Translations under genes and position numbers: made by a program
Shown: piece by piece, positions 35,166 through 43,409 of the stretch
Position numbering within the stretch: the first letter of the stretch is position 1
Layout: every line of letters starts with the position of its first letter
DNA from: JAGVPT01 sp049578505
GTDB taxonomy: Bacteria > Bacteroidota > Ignavibacteria > UBA10030 > UBA8401
NCBI GenBank assembly: GCA_049578505.1
Contig: JBAUMC010000090.1
Coordinates: forward strand, 40,272-104,271
Length of the DNA: 64,000 nucleotides
Direction: 5' to 3'
Notes under the pieces: model-generated
The model's database searches: none
What the model was told of the DNA's origin: nothing
Seen by the model: the letters and a program-made list of their open reading frames with translations, nothing else

Positions 35166-36305
35166 ATGAAATTCTCAACAAAGACAGTTCACGCCGGACA
35201 GCAACCTGATCCGACGACCGGTGCCGTGATGATGCCAGTGTATCTTACGTCGACCTACGCCCAAGAAGGATTAGGGAAGAATAGGGGCTACGAATATTCC
35301 CGGGTTTCAAATCCGACACGCACGGCTCTCGAAAAAAATATCGCGGCTCTTGAAAATGCGAGCGAAGGAATGGCGTTTGCCTCCGGGATGGCTGCCATCG
35401 ATGCACTTTTTCGCCTTCTTTCTCCCGGAGACCATGTCATCGTTACGAACAACGTGTACGGGGGAACCTACCGTATCGCAAAAATGGTATTTGAACAATT
35501 CGGGCTGCAGTTTGATTTTGTCAACACGACTGACATGAACGCTGTCGCGAAAGCTCGTAAGCCGAACACAAAAATGATTTTTATTGAGACACCTACAAAT
35601 CCAACGATGGAAATTACCGACCTTGCTGCGATCGCAAAATTTGCCAGATCGCATCGATTGATTTCTGTTGTCGACAATACGTTTGCCACACCGTATCTGC
35701 AGCGGCCGATTGAATTCGGTATAGAGGTTGTCATTCACAGCGTTACAAAATATTTAAACGGGCACAGCGACATGCTCGGAGGTATGGTAGTTACGAATAT
35801 CCCTGGGATTGCCGAAAAACTTCGTTTCTGCCAAAAAGCGGTGGGGGGAATTATGAGCCCTTTCGATGCATGGCTGTGTTTGCGCGGAACAAAGACCCTG
35901 GCGGTTCGAATGAAGCAGCATTGTGAAAATGCGACGATTATTGCTCAATGGCTCTCTGCGCAGAAAAAAATCGTAAAAGTGAACTACCCAGGCTTGCGAA
36001 GCCATCCCCAATACGCTCTTGCAAGGCGGCAGATGAGCGGGTTTGGGGGAATGATTTCATTTGACGTCGGCAGCCTGAACAATGCCAAACGATTCCTCAA
36101 ACGAGTCCGCGTATGTGCGCTCGCTGAAAGCCTCGGTGGAGTTGAGACGCTCATATCTCATCCCGCAACGATGACCCATGCCTCAGTACCGGAATCCGAG
36201 CGAATAAAAAATGGAGTTACCGATGGGTTGGTTCGCATCTCCGTCGGCATCGAAGATGTTGAGGATTTGATTGACGACCTCAAGCAAGCGTTGGGGGGAA
36301 AGTAA
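35166..36305 (+). CDS. Trans-sulfuration PLP enzyme (cystathionine gamma-lyase/synthase family)
   Basis: Cys/Met-metabolism PLP enzyme, 379 aa. YEYSRVSNPTRTALE, FASGMAAIDALF, ETPTNPTMEITD and the PLP lysine in SVTKYLNGHSDMLGG are the family core, and LAESLGGVETLISHPATMTH follows. Starting 25 bp after a CBS-domain cystathionine beta-synthase, it is best read as cystathionine gamma-lyase; gamma-synthase cannot be excluded from sequence alone. ATG 35166 gives the standard MKFSTKTVHAGQ N-terminus. Confidence 0.88.
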   Translation: MKFSTKTVHAGQQPDPTTGAVMMPVYLTSTYAQEGLGKNRGYEYSRVSNPTRTALEKNIAALENASEGMAFASGMAAIDALFRLLSPGDHVIVTNNVYGGTYRIAKMVFEQFGLQFDFVNTTDMNAVAKARKPNTKMIFIETPTNPTMEITDLAAIAKFARSHRLISVVDNTFATPYLQRPIEFGIEVVIHSVTKYLNGHSDMLGGMVVTNIPGIAEKLRFCQKAVGGIMSPFDAWLCLRGTKTLAVRMKQHCENATIIAQWLSAQKKIVKVNYPGLRSHPQYALARRQMSGFGGMISFDVGSLNNAKRFLKRVRVCALAESLGGVETLISHPATMTHASVPESERIKNGVTDGLVRISVGIEDVEDLIDDLKQALGGK

Positions 36306-36333
36306 TTTGCATACTCAATGGAGGGAGGGGTTT

Positions 36334-36951
36334 TTACCTGTTGTTCGGTGATGATTGCCCGTTGACAACCTGATCCCTCACCAGCATCCACGCCGCGAGA
36401 GTCATTCCATCCCAAATTTTCGCATCGGCAATCATCACATCAAGCATTTGGGGAGGAACTCGCAAAAGTTCAAATTCTTCAGTAGCTTCGGGCTTTGCCC
36501 TTACGAACTTCAGGTCCCGGGCAATGAATACTTTGCACATTTCATCTGTGGCACCATTGAAGGGATTGAACTCTCCTGCCATTTTCCACGAGTGTGCAAT
36601 GTATCCGGTTTCTTCTTCCAACTCCAGCCGCGCCATCTCGTCGTAGGTGCGTCCGGGTTTCACCCCTCCGCAAGGAAATTCAACGCTTTCTTTATCTCGT
36701 AAATAGCGGTATTGGTTTACGAGAATAATATTCCCGTCATCCATGACCGGTATAATCAGACTCGACCCTTCGGTGTGCACATAATGATATTCCCCTCTCA
36801 CCCCGTCGGGGATTTGAAATGAATCAAGCTTGTATGTCCACCAGGGGTTTGTGAAGATAATTTTTGATGTGAGCATCTTCCAGCGGGAAAGCATATCAAG
36901 TGACGGGAGTTTAACTAAGAGTTTGTTAAGATATAACGAAAATGCTTTCAC
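36334..36951 (-). CDS. NUDIX hydrolase with degenerate box (ADP-ribose pyrophosphatase-like)
   Basis: Nudix-fold protein of 205 aa or less. The Nudix box CGGVKPGRTYDEMARLELEE continues to ETGY: the metal-binding EExG core is intact, but the first Glu of the consensus is Arg and the usual Arg is Leu. The layout resembles ADP-ribose pyrophosphatases (YHYVHTEGSSLIIPV, VNQYRYL). The N-terminus may be shorter: ATG at 36894 or 36876 are options. Last gene of the long leftward run after ndk. Confidence 0.8.
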   Translation of the reverse strand: MKAFSLYLNKLLVKLPSLDMLSRWKMLTSKIIFTNPWWTYKLDSFQIPDGVRGEYHYVHTEGSSLIIPVMDDGNIILVNQYRYLRDKESVEFPCGGVKPGRTYDEMARLELEEETGYIAHSWKMAGEFNPFNGATDEMCKVFIARDLKFVRAKPEATEEFELLRVPPQMLDVMIADAKIWDGMTLAAWMLVRDQVVNGQSSPNNR

Positions 36952-36990
36952 AGGGCATTATGATTTCTGTCTCCTGTCTTACGCGTTTTC

Positions 36991-37407
36991 TCAAATCAAT
37001 TCACTTTCGGCAAAAAAGAAAGCAACTTCGACCCTCCCATTTTCAACCGAGTCGGAGCCGTGAGCGATGTTCTCGCCTCTGCTGTCGGCAAAGAGTTTGC
37101 GAATCGTCCCCGGATCGGCATCTTTGGGATCGGTTGCACCGATGAGCTTGCGATAGTCCGCAACGGCGTTTGCCTTTTCCAGGGCGACAGGAATGCACGG
37201 ACCAGACGTCATAAATTCGACAAGTCCATTGTAAAACGGACGCCCTTTATGGACAGCGTAAAATGCTCCGGCCTCTTCTTTTGTCAAGCGAATTTGTTTC
37301 ATGCCTAAAATCTTGAACCCAGCTTTTTGAATTCTTGACAATACCTCGCCTTGAAGATTTTTCCTCACGCAATCCGGCTTTAGAATACAAAGAGTACGTT
37401 CGATCAC
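36991..37407 (-). CDS. ndk: Nucleoside diphosphate kinase
   Basis: Equilibrates nucleoside di- and triphosphates through a phospho-His intermediate; the His is in NIAHGSDSVENG. The N-terminal ERTLCILKPDCVRKNLQGEV and the GPCIPVALEKANAV segment are standard. 138 aa. A ribosome site (AAGGAG) precedes the ATG. It follows sucD, consistent with a joint role of succinyl-CoA synthetase and Ndk in nucleotide charging. Confidence 0.95.
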   Translation of the reverse strand: MIERTLCILKPDCVRKNLQGEVLSRIQKAGFKILGMKQIRLTKEEAGAFYAVHKGRPFYNGLVEFMTSGPCIPVALEKANAVADYRKLIGATDPKDADPGTIRKLFADSRGENIAHGSDSVENGRVEVAFFFAESELI

Positions 37408-37426
37408 TTATCAACTCCTTAAACTT

Positions 37427-38413
37427 TTATTTTTTCTTTTTTCCTTTTGATTTCTTTATTACCGTAACTCTTTTTACAGCCTTCTTCGGCCGAACAGGTA
37501 TGCTGGTTTTGCGCTTTTTCGCCAACGCCTCCCTCATCGTTTCTCCAATCATAGCAGGGCTATCGCATACATGGATGCCGGCATCACGCATCGCTTCCAT
37601 TTTTTCTGCAGCGGTCCCTTTTCCGCCGGAAATAATTGCACCGGCGTGGCCCATTCGCCTCCCTGGAGGCGCGGTCCGTCCTGCAATAAATCCAACAACC
37701 GGTTTTTTCACGTGCTTGGCGATATATTCAGCCGCTTCCTCTTCCGCACTTCCACCGATCTCCCCTATCATCACAATAGCGTCTGTATTTTCATCCGCGT
37801 TAAATAATTGGACTGCATCGATGAAGCGCGTCCCGATGATAGGGTCGCCGCCGATTCCTATGCATGTCGATTGGCCGATACCCCGCTCAGTGAGCTGCCA
37901 CACTGCTTCGTAGGTCAATGTTCCGCTGCGCGACACAAGTCCGACCCGTCCCCGCTTATGAATGAAGCCAGGCATGATTCCAACCTTGCACTCACCCGGA
38001 GTAATAATTCCCGGACAATTCGGACCTATTAACCGAGAGCCTTTTTGCTTGACAAATTCATACACCTTGATCATATCCTTCGTCGGGATTCCCTCTGTGA
38101 TGCACACGACAAGTTTAATGCCCGCATCTGCAGCTTCCATTACTGCATCCGCAGCAAATGCGGCGGGGACAAAAATGACCGACGTGTCCACCCCCTCCGC
38201 TTTCACTGCCTCAGCAACGGTGTTGAACACGGGGACTTCAGCATTAAATTGGTCCTTATCGTTTCCTTTGTACACCGTTCCCCCCTTGCCCGGCGTTACA
38301 CCGGCGGCAACGATCGTCCCGTACGCGAGCATCTGCGATGAATGGAATGTCCCTTCGCCCCCGGTGATACCCTGGACTACCAGTCTTGTTTTTTTATTGA
38401 CGAGTACGCTCAT
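37427..38413 (-). CDS. sucD: Succinyl-CoA synthetase, alpha subunit
   Basis: TCA-cycle enzyme subunit that binds CoA and carries the active-site phospho-His, in RRMGHAGAIISGGKG. The CoA-binding QGITGGEGTFHSSQMLAYG and GPNCPGIITPGECKVGIMPG are typical. Length 328 aa, about 35 more than usual because of a lysine-rich tail after residue 295. The beta subunit gene is not adjacent, unlike the common sucCD pair. Confidence 0.94.
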   Translation of the reverse strand: MSVLVNKKTRLVVQGITGGEGTFHSSQMLAYGTIVAAGVTPGKGGTVYKGNDKDQFNAEVPVFNTVAEAVKAEGVDTSVIFVPAAFAADAVMEAADAGIKLVVCITEGIPTKDMIKVYEFVKQKGSRLIGPNCPGIITPGECKVGIMPGFIHKRGRVGLVSRSGTLTYEAVWQLTERGIGQSTCIGIGGDPIIGTRFIDAVQLFNADENTDAIVMIGEIGGSAEEEAAEYIAKHVKKPVVGFIAGRTAPPGRRMGHAGAIISGGKGTAAEKMEAMRDAGIHVCDSPAMIGETMREALAKKRKTSIPVRPKKAVKRVTVIKKSKGKKKK

Positions 38414-38447
38414 AGGTTTTAATCTTAGTTTTAAATTTAGGGAAAAA

Positions 38448-39872
38448 CTAATTCACGGTTTCTAAGAAGTCCGCCACCTTCAACAACGTTGCTTCATCAA
38501 ATTGTTTGCCGAGAAGCTGCAACCCTACGGGAAGATTTTGACTGTCGACCCCGCCAGGTACGCTGATCCCGGGAATCCCGGCAAGGTTTGCCGAGACGGT
38601 GTAAATATCGCTCAAGTACATCTGGAGCGGGTCGTCAACTTTTTCTCCGAACTTGAACGCCGTTGTCGGCGAGATCGGTGTTATCAGACAATCGACGTGT
38701 TTAAACGCATTGAAGAAATCCTCTTGAATCAATCGTCTTACTTTTTGCGCTTTCTTATAGTAGGCATCATAATATCCGGCAGAAAGAACGTATGTTCCAA
38801 GCATAATACGGCGCTTTACCTCTGCACCGAACCCTTCGCTCCGCGACTTCGTGTACATCTCCATCAAGGTTTTAGCCTGCTTACTCCGATACCCATAGCG
38901 GGCGCCATCGAAGCGGGCAAGATTCGAGGATGCTTCTGCGGTTGCGAGGATATAATAGGTAGCGATCGTGTATTCCGAATGTGGCAGAGAAATTTCGACG
39001 ATTTCTGCGCCATTCTCTTTCAGTTGCGTAACGCGCCGTTCAATTACGGAGCGAATTTCCGGGCTGAGCGCATCGGTAAAATACTCTTTCGGTAAACCGA
39101 ATTTCAACCCTTTGACAGATCGATTCATCGGAGAAAGATAGTCGGGAACAGGAATATTTGCAGATGTTGAATCCCGCTCATCATGACCTGCAATCACTCC
39201 CAAGATGCGGGCAACATCACGAGCTGAATTTGCAAACGGACCGATTTGGTCGAACGATGATGCAAAAGCAACAAGTCCATAGCGCGACACCCTTCCATAG
39301 GTTGGCTTCAAACCGAAGACGCCGCATAAACCGGCGGGCTGGCGAATTGAACCGCCGGTATCGGTTCCAAGAGCAGCCGTCGCCATCCCGGCAGCAACGG
39401 CAACCGCCGAACCTCCGCTAGACCCTCCGGGCACGCGCGATTCGTCATGAGGATTTTTCACCGGTCCGAAAGCCGAATTTTCGGTCGACGAACCCATCGC
39501 AAATTCGTCCATGTTGGTCTTGCCGATGATGATCGCATCTGCTGCTTGGAGTTTTTCTATGACTGTCGCGTCGTAGATTCCTTCGTAGTTGCCCAGAATT
39601 TTTGATCCGCATGTCGTTCTCTTTCCCTTCATGCAAAGAACGTCCTTGACCGCCACGGACATTCCTGCGAGCGGCCCGGCATTTCCTGCCTCAATCTTCT
39701 TGTCGATAGATCGCGCCCGTTCCAGCGCCTCTTCCTCAAAAACCGATAGGAATGCGTTGAGGTTCTTCTGGCTTGAAATGGCAGAGAGGTATTCGCGAGT
39801 ACGTGCTTCGCATGAATCATTGCCAGCCTTAAGCCGGGTACGAAACGAATCAAAAGGCTCTTTAGCTTTCAC
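38448..39872 (-). CDS. gatA: Glu-tRNA(Gln)/Asp-tRNA(Asn) amidotransferase subunit A
   Basis: Amidase-signature glutaminase that supplies ammonia to GatB for tRNA-dependent Gln/Asn synthesis. The Ser-cisSer-Lys triad is visible: Lys in AVKDVLC, and GGSSGGSAVAVAAG with LGTDTGGSIRQPA for the serines. 474 aa, full-length. gatB and gatC are not in the window. It lies downstream of two tatA genes. Confidence 0.93.
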   Translation of the reverse strand: MKAKEPFDSFRTRLKAGNDSCEARTREYLSAISSQKNLNAFLSVFEEEALERARSIDKKIEAGNAGPLAGMSVAVKDVLCMKGKRTTCGSKILGNYEGIYDATVIEKLQAADAIIIGKTNMDEFAMGSSTENSAFGPVKNPHDESRVPGGSSGGSAVAVAAGMATAALGTDTGGSIRQPAGLCGVFGLKPTYGRVSRYGLVAFASSFDQIGPFANSARDVARILGVIAGHDERDSTSANIPVPDYLSPMNRSVKGLKFGLPKEYFTDALSPEIRSVIERRVTQLKENGAEIVEISLPHSEYTIATYYILATAEASSNLARFDGARYGYRSKQAKTLMEMYTKSRSEGFGAEVKRRIMLGTYVLSAGYYDAYYKKAQKVRRLIQEDFFNAFKHVDCLITPISPTTAFKFGEKVDDPLQMYLSDIYTVSANLAGIPGISVPGGVDSQNLPVGLQLLGKQFDEATLLKVADFLETVN

Positions 39873-39904
39873 TCGTGCGATTCCCTTTTGCGAAAAAACA
39901 TGCT

Positions 39905-40120
39905 CTATTTTGGCGTTGAGGAGGTAGAATCGGGGGGCTTCTCCGGCGGCGAGTTTTCAGTCTTTGTCAACTCCGATTGAACGTCGCGCATCGCGCGCTT
40001 GAATTCCGCTATTCCCTTTCCGAGGCTCTTGGCAAACTCAGGAATTTTTTTGGGGCCGAAGAAGATGACGATCACCAGCATGATGAGCAACAACTCCGGA
40101 AATCCTATGTTTTCAAACAT
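39905..40120 (-). CDS. tatA: Twin-arginine translocase TatA/E component, copy 1
   Basis: Pore-forming subunit of Tat export, 71 aa: a short N-terminal membrane helix (FPELLLIMLVIVIFFG), the FGPKKIPEF hinge, an amphipathic helix (KSLGKGIAEFKRAM) and a Pro/Ser-rich disordered tail. GGAGG precedes the ATG. Second of two adjacent tatA genes; tatC is not in the window. Confidence 0.88.
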   Translation of the reverse strand: MFENIGFPELLLIMLVIVIFFGPKKIPEFAKSLGKGIAEFKRAMRDVQSELTKTENSPPEKPPDSTSSTPK

Positions 40121-40160
40121 CGAAATCCTCCTTCACATAAAAACAACGTTGCGTGAGCAC

Positions 40161-40346
40161 CTATTTCTTTTCAGTGTTCTTTTCGGAGACGGCCTGTTTG
40201 ACCTTCCCTTGAACATCTTTCATTGCTTTGCGAAATTCACCCATCCCCTTACCGAGCCCCTGTGCGATCTCAGGAATTTTCTTTGGACCAAACAGCACCA
40301 GGATCACGAGACCTATCAAAAGCAATTCAGGAAATCCCAAGTTCAT
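40161..40346 (-). CDS. tatA: Twin-arginine translocase TatA/E component, copy 2
   Basis: 61 aa TatA paralogue: membrane helix LGFPELLLIGLVILVLFG, FGPKKIPEIAQGLGKG hinge and amphipathic helix, then a lysine-rich tail. It lies 40 bp upstream of the other copy in the transcript. Two TatA-like proteins may play TatA and TatB/E-like roles; that split is inference. Confidence 0.88.
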   Translation of the reverse strand: MNLGFPELLLIGLVILVLFGPKKIPEIAQGLGKGMGEFRKAMKDVQGKVKQAVSEKNTEKK

Positions 40347-40378
40347 CGCCTATCCTCTCTCGGAACCATCATCGCGAA

Positions 40379-41095
40379 TTAACGCAACACCAAACTCTCG
40401 ACCATTGACTGAAATATTTTTCTTCCGTCTGCAGAACCCAACGGAGGTTCAACAGCCCGCTCGGGATGAGGCATCATACCCATAACATTTCCCTCTTTGT
40501 TTGTGATCCCGGCAATATTCAACAACGAGCCGTTCGGATTGGAGGCCTCATCGATTTCCCCCGATTTACTGCAATACCGAAAAACAATTTGGTCGTTCTC
40601 TTGCAACGATTCAATGGTTTCGCGGCTTGCAAAATAATTTCCTTCTCCGTGCGCTATTGGAATCTTCAACACTTCGCCCTCGCCACATTCGGAAGTAAAA
40701 CGAGTGGAAGCATTTTCAACTCTTAAATAAATAAATTTACAAACGAATTTCAGCGAGCTGTTCCGCAGCATCGCTCCGGGAAGCATTCCTGCTTCAAGAA
40801 GAATTTGGAATCCGTTACAGATTCCAATAACGGTACCGCCATTTTTCGCAAAACGCACAACATCTTTCATGACGGGAGAAAAACGGGCAATCGCTCCGGT
40901 ACGAAGATAATCTCCATGGGCAAAGCCGCCCGGCAAGATGACAACATCAGCATCGCCAATCGAAGAGTCCTTATGCCAGATAAAACGGGCATCTTGATTC
41001 ATGACGTGTTTTGCCGCTCGGTATGCATCGTGGTCGCAGTTTGATCCGGGAAACACGACAATTCCAAACTTCATTTTTGACATTATTCCGACCAT
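40379..41095 (-). CDS. purQ: Phosphoribosylformylglycinamidine synthase, PurQ subunit
   Basis: Class-I glutaminase subunit of FGAM synthetase, step four of purine synthesis. Nucleophile Cys in GICNGFQILLEAGMLPGA, His and Glu in MMPHPERA, and N-terminal GIVVFPGSNCDHDAYRA. Starts are possible at 41095, 41083 or 41074; the last matches the usual MKFGIVVFPG. It follows purS by about 2 bp. The large subunit purL is not in the window. Confidence 0.94.
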   Translation of the reverse strand: MVGIMSKMKFGIVVFPGSNCDHDAYRAAKHVMNQDARFIWHKDSSIGDADVVILPGGFAHGDYLRTGAIARFSPVMKDVVRFAKNGGTVIGICNGFQILLEAGMLPGAMLRNSSLKFVCKFIYLRVENASTRFTSECGEGEVLKIPIAHGEGNYFASRETIESLQENDQIVFRYCSKSGEIDEASNPNGSLLNIAGITNKEGNVMGMMPHPERAVEPPLGSADGRKIFQSMVESLVLR

Positions 41096-41097
41096 CG

Positions 41098-41346
41098 CTA
41101 TGACTTTTGAATACTAAACGAATAATCCTCCATCACCGGATTAGCAAGAAGTTTTTTGCAAACTTGTTCCGTCACTTGCTCGGCTTCTTCCTTTGTGGTG
41201 CTGTCAATCGAAAGCTCGATATGCTTCCCGATTCTCACATCGTGGACGGACGTTAATCCCAGGGAATGAATGGCGTGCTCAACGGCCTTCCCTTGAGGAT
41301 CAAGAATTGATTTTCTTAACGTGATGGAAATATTCGAATGATACAC
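41098..41346 (-). CDS. purS: Phosphoribosylformylglycinamidine synthase, PurS subunit
   Basis: Small bridging subunit of the three-part FGAM synthetase (82 aa). TLRKSILDPQGKAVEHAIHS and VHDVRIGKHIEL are the PurS signatures. I choose GTG at 41346 because GGAG lies 5 nt upstream and the product then begins MYHSNISITL like homologues. An in-frame TTG at 41361 overlaps the pssA stop. Confidence 0.9.
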   Translation of the reverse strand: MYHSNISITLRKSILDPQGKAVEHAIHSLGLTSVHDVRIGKHIELSIDSTTKEEAEQVTEQVCKKLLANPVMEDYSFSIQKS

Positions 41347-41357
41347 TCGTGCTCCGT

Positions 41358-42128
41358 TCAAATGTCGTAACTTGTGGCTTCTTCTGCCTGGTCTTCCTCA
41401 GCCTTTGCGTCGACGAAGCCCAGCAATCTGCGAAGGCCAAAGTAAACGTAGCGAACTATGCCGAACAACAGAAACACAACAAAGATGTAAAACAACGCTC
41501 TTCCACGGGAGAAAACAAGAATAAGTCCCGCTGCGAGAAACGAAATTATTCTTATGGGATGCTTCTTGAATTCCCTTTTTGAAAATTTGGGAATGGGATC
41601 ATACTTCACTTTGCTCACCATCAGCAGCGATATACCAACAACCATTGGGGCCAGAACGTCAGCTGCAATGCCGCGCAAACCGAAGACTTCATCGTGAAAA
41701 CTAAGAACGAATCCGACGATGGTGATGGCGCTTGCCGGAATCGGAAGCCCGGTGAAATATTCCTTGTCGAAACCGACGAGCTGGACGTTGAATCGGGCAA
41801 GTCGTATTCCGCCGAATATGACCAGCAGCGAACTGATAATTAGTCCAAGCCCTTGGAGCTGATACAGATGAAGCTTGTAGACCAAGAATGCCGGTGCGGC
41901 CCCGAACGTTACGATATCCGACAGAGAATCGAATTCAACGCCGAATTCACTTGACGACTTTGTAATTCTCGCCATCACCCCGTCGAGTGAGTCAAATATT
42001 CCGCCGAGAATTATAAACCAGGCTGCTACGTCGAACTGTCCTTCGCCCGAATTCACGATGGACAGAAAACCACAGAACATATTTAATACTGTGAAAAGGC
42101 TCGGAACGACGGCCCTCGTTATTTTCAT
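41358..42128 (-). CDS. pssA: CDP-diacylglycerol--serine O-phosphatidyltransferase
   Basis: Membrane enzyme making phosphatidylserine. CDP-alcohol transferase signature: D-S-L-D-G-V-M-A-R near residue 55, then G..FDSLSDIVTFG with the last two Asp. Several helices and a basic C-terminal half. ATG 42128 gives a 256 aa protein with the usual MKITRAVVPSLFTVLNMFCG start; the frame is open to 42245 inside psd. It directly follows psd, whose product acts on phosphatidylserine. Confidence 0.92.
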   Translation of the reverse strand: MKITRAVVPSLFTVLNMFCGFLSIVNSGEGQFDVAAWFIILGGIFDSLDGVMARITKSSSEFGVEFDSLSDIVTFGAAPAFLVYKLHLYQLQGLGLIISSLLVIFGGIRLARFNVQLVGFDKEYFTGLPIPASAITIVGFVLSFHDEVFGLRGIAADVLAPMVVGISLLMVSKVKYDPIPKFSKREFKKHPIRIISFLAAGLILVFSRGRALFYIFVVFLLFGIVRYVYFGLRRLLGFVDAKAEEDQAEEATSYDI

Positions 42129-42156
42129 CGTACTTTCAGTTGTTGTTATACCTCGA

Positions 42157-42816
42157 TTACCGAATAACGGCCAGAAGAGACTCACCTGCTGTCGTTTTCT
42201 CTCCGACCGATACTTTAATATCGCAATTTTTCGGAACAAAAACATCTACGCGTGAGCCAAATTTAATCATTCCGAACCTTTTACCTGCAACCACTTCATC
42301 CCCTACCTTAAGATTGCAGACGATCCTGCGGGCAATAAAACCGGCAATCTGCTTAAAAAAAACTTTGAATCTGCCGTTGTCGATCCCGATGTGAGTCTGT
42401 TCATTATCGAGCGATGCTTTATCCTCGAATGCGGCAAAATATTTCCCCTTGACATAGTCGAAGTAGCCGACCCTCCCAGAGATAGGAATTCTGTTCACGT
42501 GGACATTGAGAGGCGACATGAAAATGCTGATCTGCATTGCAACGCCTTTCAAATAAACGTTTTCGGTCACTTCTTTGACCGCGACGACTGTTCCGTCGGC
42601 CGGGGAGATCACACAATTATTTCCAGGGGGAGTCAGGCGGTCCGGGTCGCGAAAAAAATTAAGCGAAAAAAGAAATACTCCGCTTGCAACCGCGATGAAC
42701 GTATACTTGACAAAAGGATTGGGGATGAAGAAGTAGGAGCCTGCGATGACAATACAACAAATAACCGTTACCGTGAAAAAAACATCGTAACCATATTCTG
42801 TTATCAATCGCTGCAC
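42157..42816 (-). CDS. psd: Phosphatidylserine decarboxylase proenzyme, short form
   Basis: Converts phosphatidylserine to phosphatidylethanolamine. The 219 aa length matches the short (archaeal/Bacteroidota-like) PSD family. FRDPDRLTPPGNNCVISPADG and MSPLNVHVNRIPISG are typical, and the self-cleavage site is GS in KFGSRVDVFVP, giving a pyruvoyl group on the small chain. An N-terminal hydrophobic pair of helices anchors it. First gene of the psd-pssA-purS-purQ-tatA-tatA-gatA-sucD-ndk run. Confidence 0.93.
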   Translation of the reverse strand: MQRLITEYGYDVFFTVTVICCIVIAGSYFFIPNPFVKYTFIAVASGVFLFSLNFFRDPDRLTPPGNNCVISPADGTVVAVKEVTENVYLKGVAMQISIFMSPLNVHVNRIPISGRVGYFDYVKGKYFAAFEDKASLDNEQTHIGIDNGRFKVFFKQIAGFIARRIVCNLKVGDEVVAGKRFGMIKFGSRVDVFVPKNCDIKVSVGEKTTAGESLLAVIR

Positions 42817-42913
42817 TCCAGAACGTGCCAGAAGAAAAAATCAACGAAGTTTCTGCTTGATTTCTGGAAAATGATACCGAAAAAAAGAGGCAAAGTCAAG
42901 ATTGGAGATTTCG

Positions 42914-43152
42914 CGGTGCTGGCTCAATTTGTCATTTCCGCGTGCCAAAGGCATCTCTTTGAGAAAAGCGGTTCGAAGACTCCCAACGGGTCTATCGACC
43001 CGTAGGGTCGAAAACGACTCGGCGAGAATCCAAACTTCCGCTTTTTTTACGGCACGATGGATACGCACTTTTCCCAAAGGTCCAAAGGACTCCTTCGGAG
43101 GATGCCTTCGGCACTGGGCATGGCAATTTTTTTCTCAAATTGAGCCACTACC
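42914..43152. mobile_element. MITE-like element, copy C (239 bp)
   Basis: Terminal inverted repeats GGTGCTGGCTCAATTTG (42915-42931) and CAAATTGAGCCACTACC (43136-43152), flanked by GATTTCG (42907-42913) and GATTTCA (43153-43159). It is the longest copy: hairpin 1 is greatly expanded and includes a perfect ACGGGTC-TATC-GACCCGT palindrome, and hairpin 2 carries CCAAAGG and CTCCTTCGGAG palindromes. It lies between psd and the next rightward genes; no plausible coding. Confidence 0.82.
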
Positions 43153-43221
43153 GATTTCACAAAACATCTTATCCGTTTGAGCGGCACGAAGATGAAAAGG
43201 AATTTTTTAAAAGATTCATTC

Positions 43222-43252
43222 TTGCATTTTTCGCTTGAAATCCGTACTTTAA
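43222..43252 (+). promoter_or_regulatory. Putative promoter of a short terminated transcript
   Basis: TTGC at 43222-43225, 19 nt, TACTTTAA at 43245-43252, the same form as the ars and prs promoters. A strong terminator lies about 130 nt downstream, before the Nif3-like gene. Confidence 0.5.
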
Positions 43253-43275
43253 TAGAAGAAATCATCGTCGAGCGA

Positions 43276-43365
43276 ATGAGAAAAACAAAAGAAAAATTTT
43301 CCCCGGTGGATGAAGTTCCGTCCCCAAAGTTTTTGAAAATCATTACCAGACTTAGCACACTTTAA
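43276..43365 (+). CDS. Possible 29-residue peptide or non-coding leader
   Basis: Open frame of 29 codons with ATG at 43276 and TAA at 43365, directly before a terminator and downstream of a putative promoter. The peptide is basic, with the segment SPKFLKIITRL. No ribosome site is obvious and no family is recognised. The region could instead be a non-coding RNA of about 130 nt or an attenuated leader of the next operon. The frame is open back to 43177, but that would begin upstream of the promoter. Confidence 0.3.
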   Translation: MRKTKEKFSPVDEVPSPKFLKIITRLSTL

Positions 43366-43367
43366 AC

Positions 43368-43396
43368 GTCCCGTCCCACCAACGGGACTTTTTTTT
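43368..43396 (+). terminator. Strong terminator before the Nif3-like gene
   Basis: Perfect 7 bp stem GTCCCGT/ACGGGAC with a CCCACCA loop followed by eight T. It lies only 13 bp before the next start codon, so it either ends a short upstream transcript or attenuates the downstream operon. Confidence 0.85.
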
Positions 43397-43409
43397 GATA
43401 GCAGGTTCA

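Noticed and set aside
43047..43358. Minus-strand frame of 103 codons overlapping the MITE copy C
   Set aside because: Half of it is the inverted-repeat element and the product has no recognisable feature.
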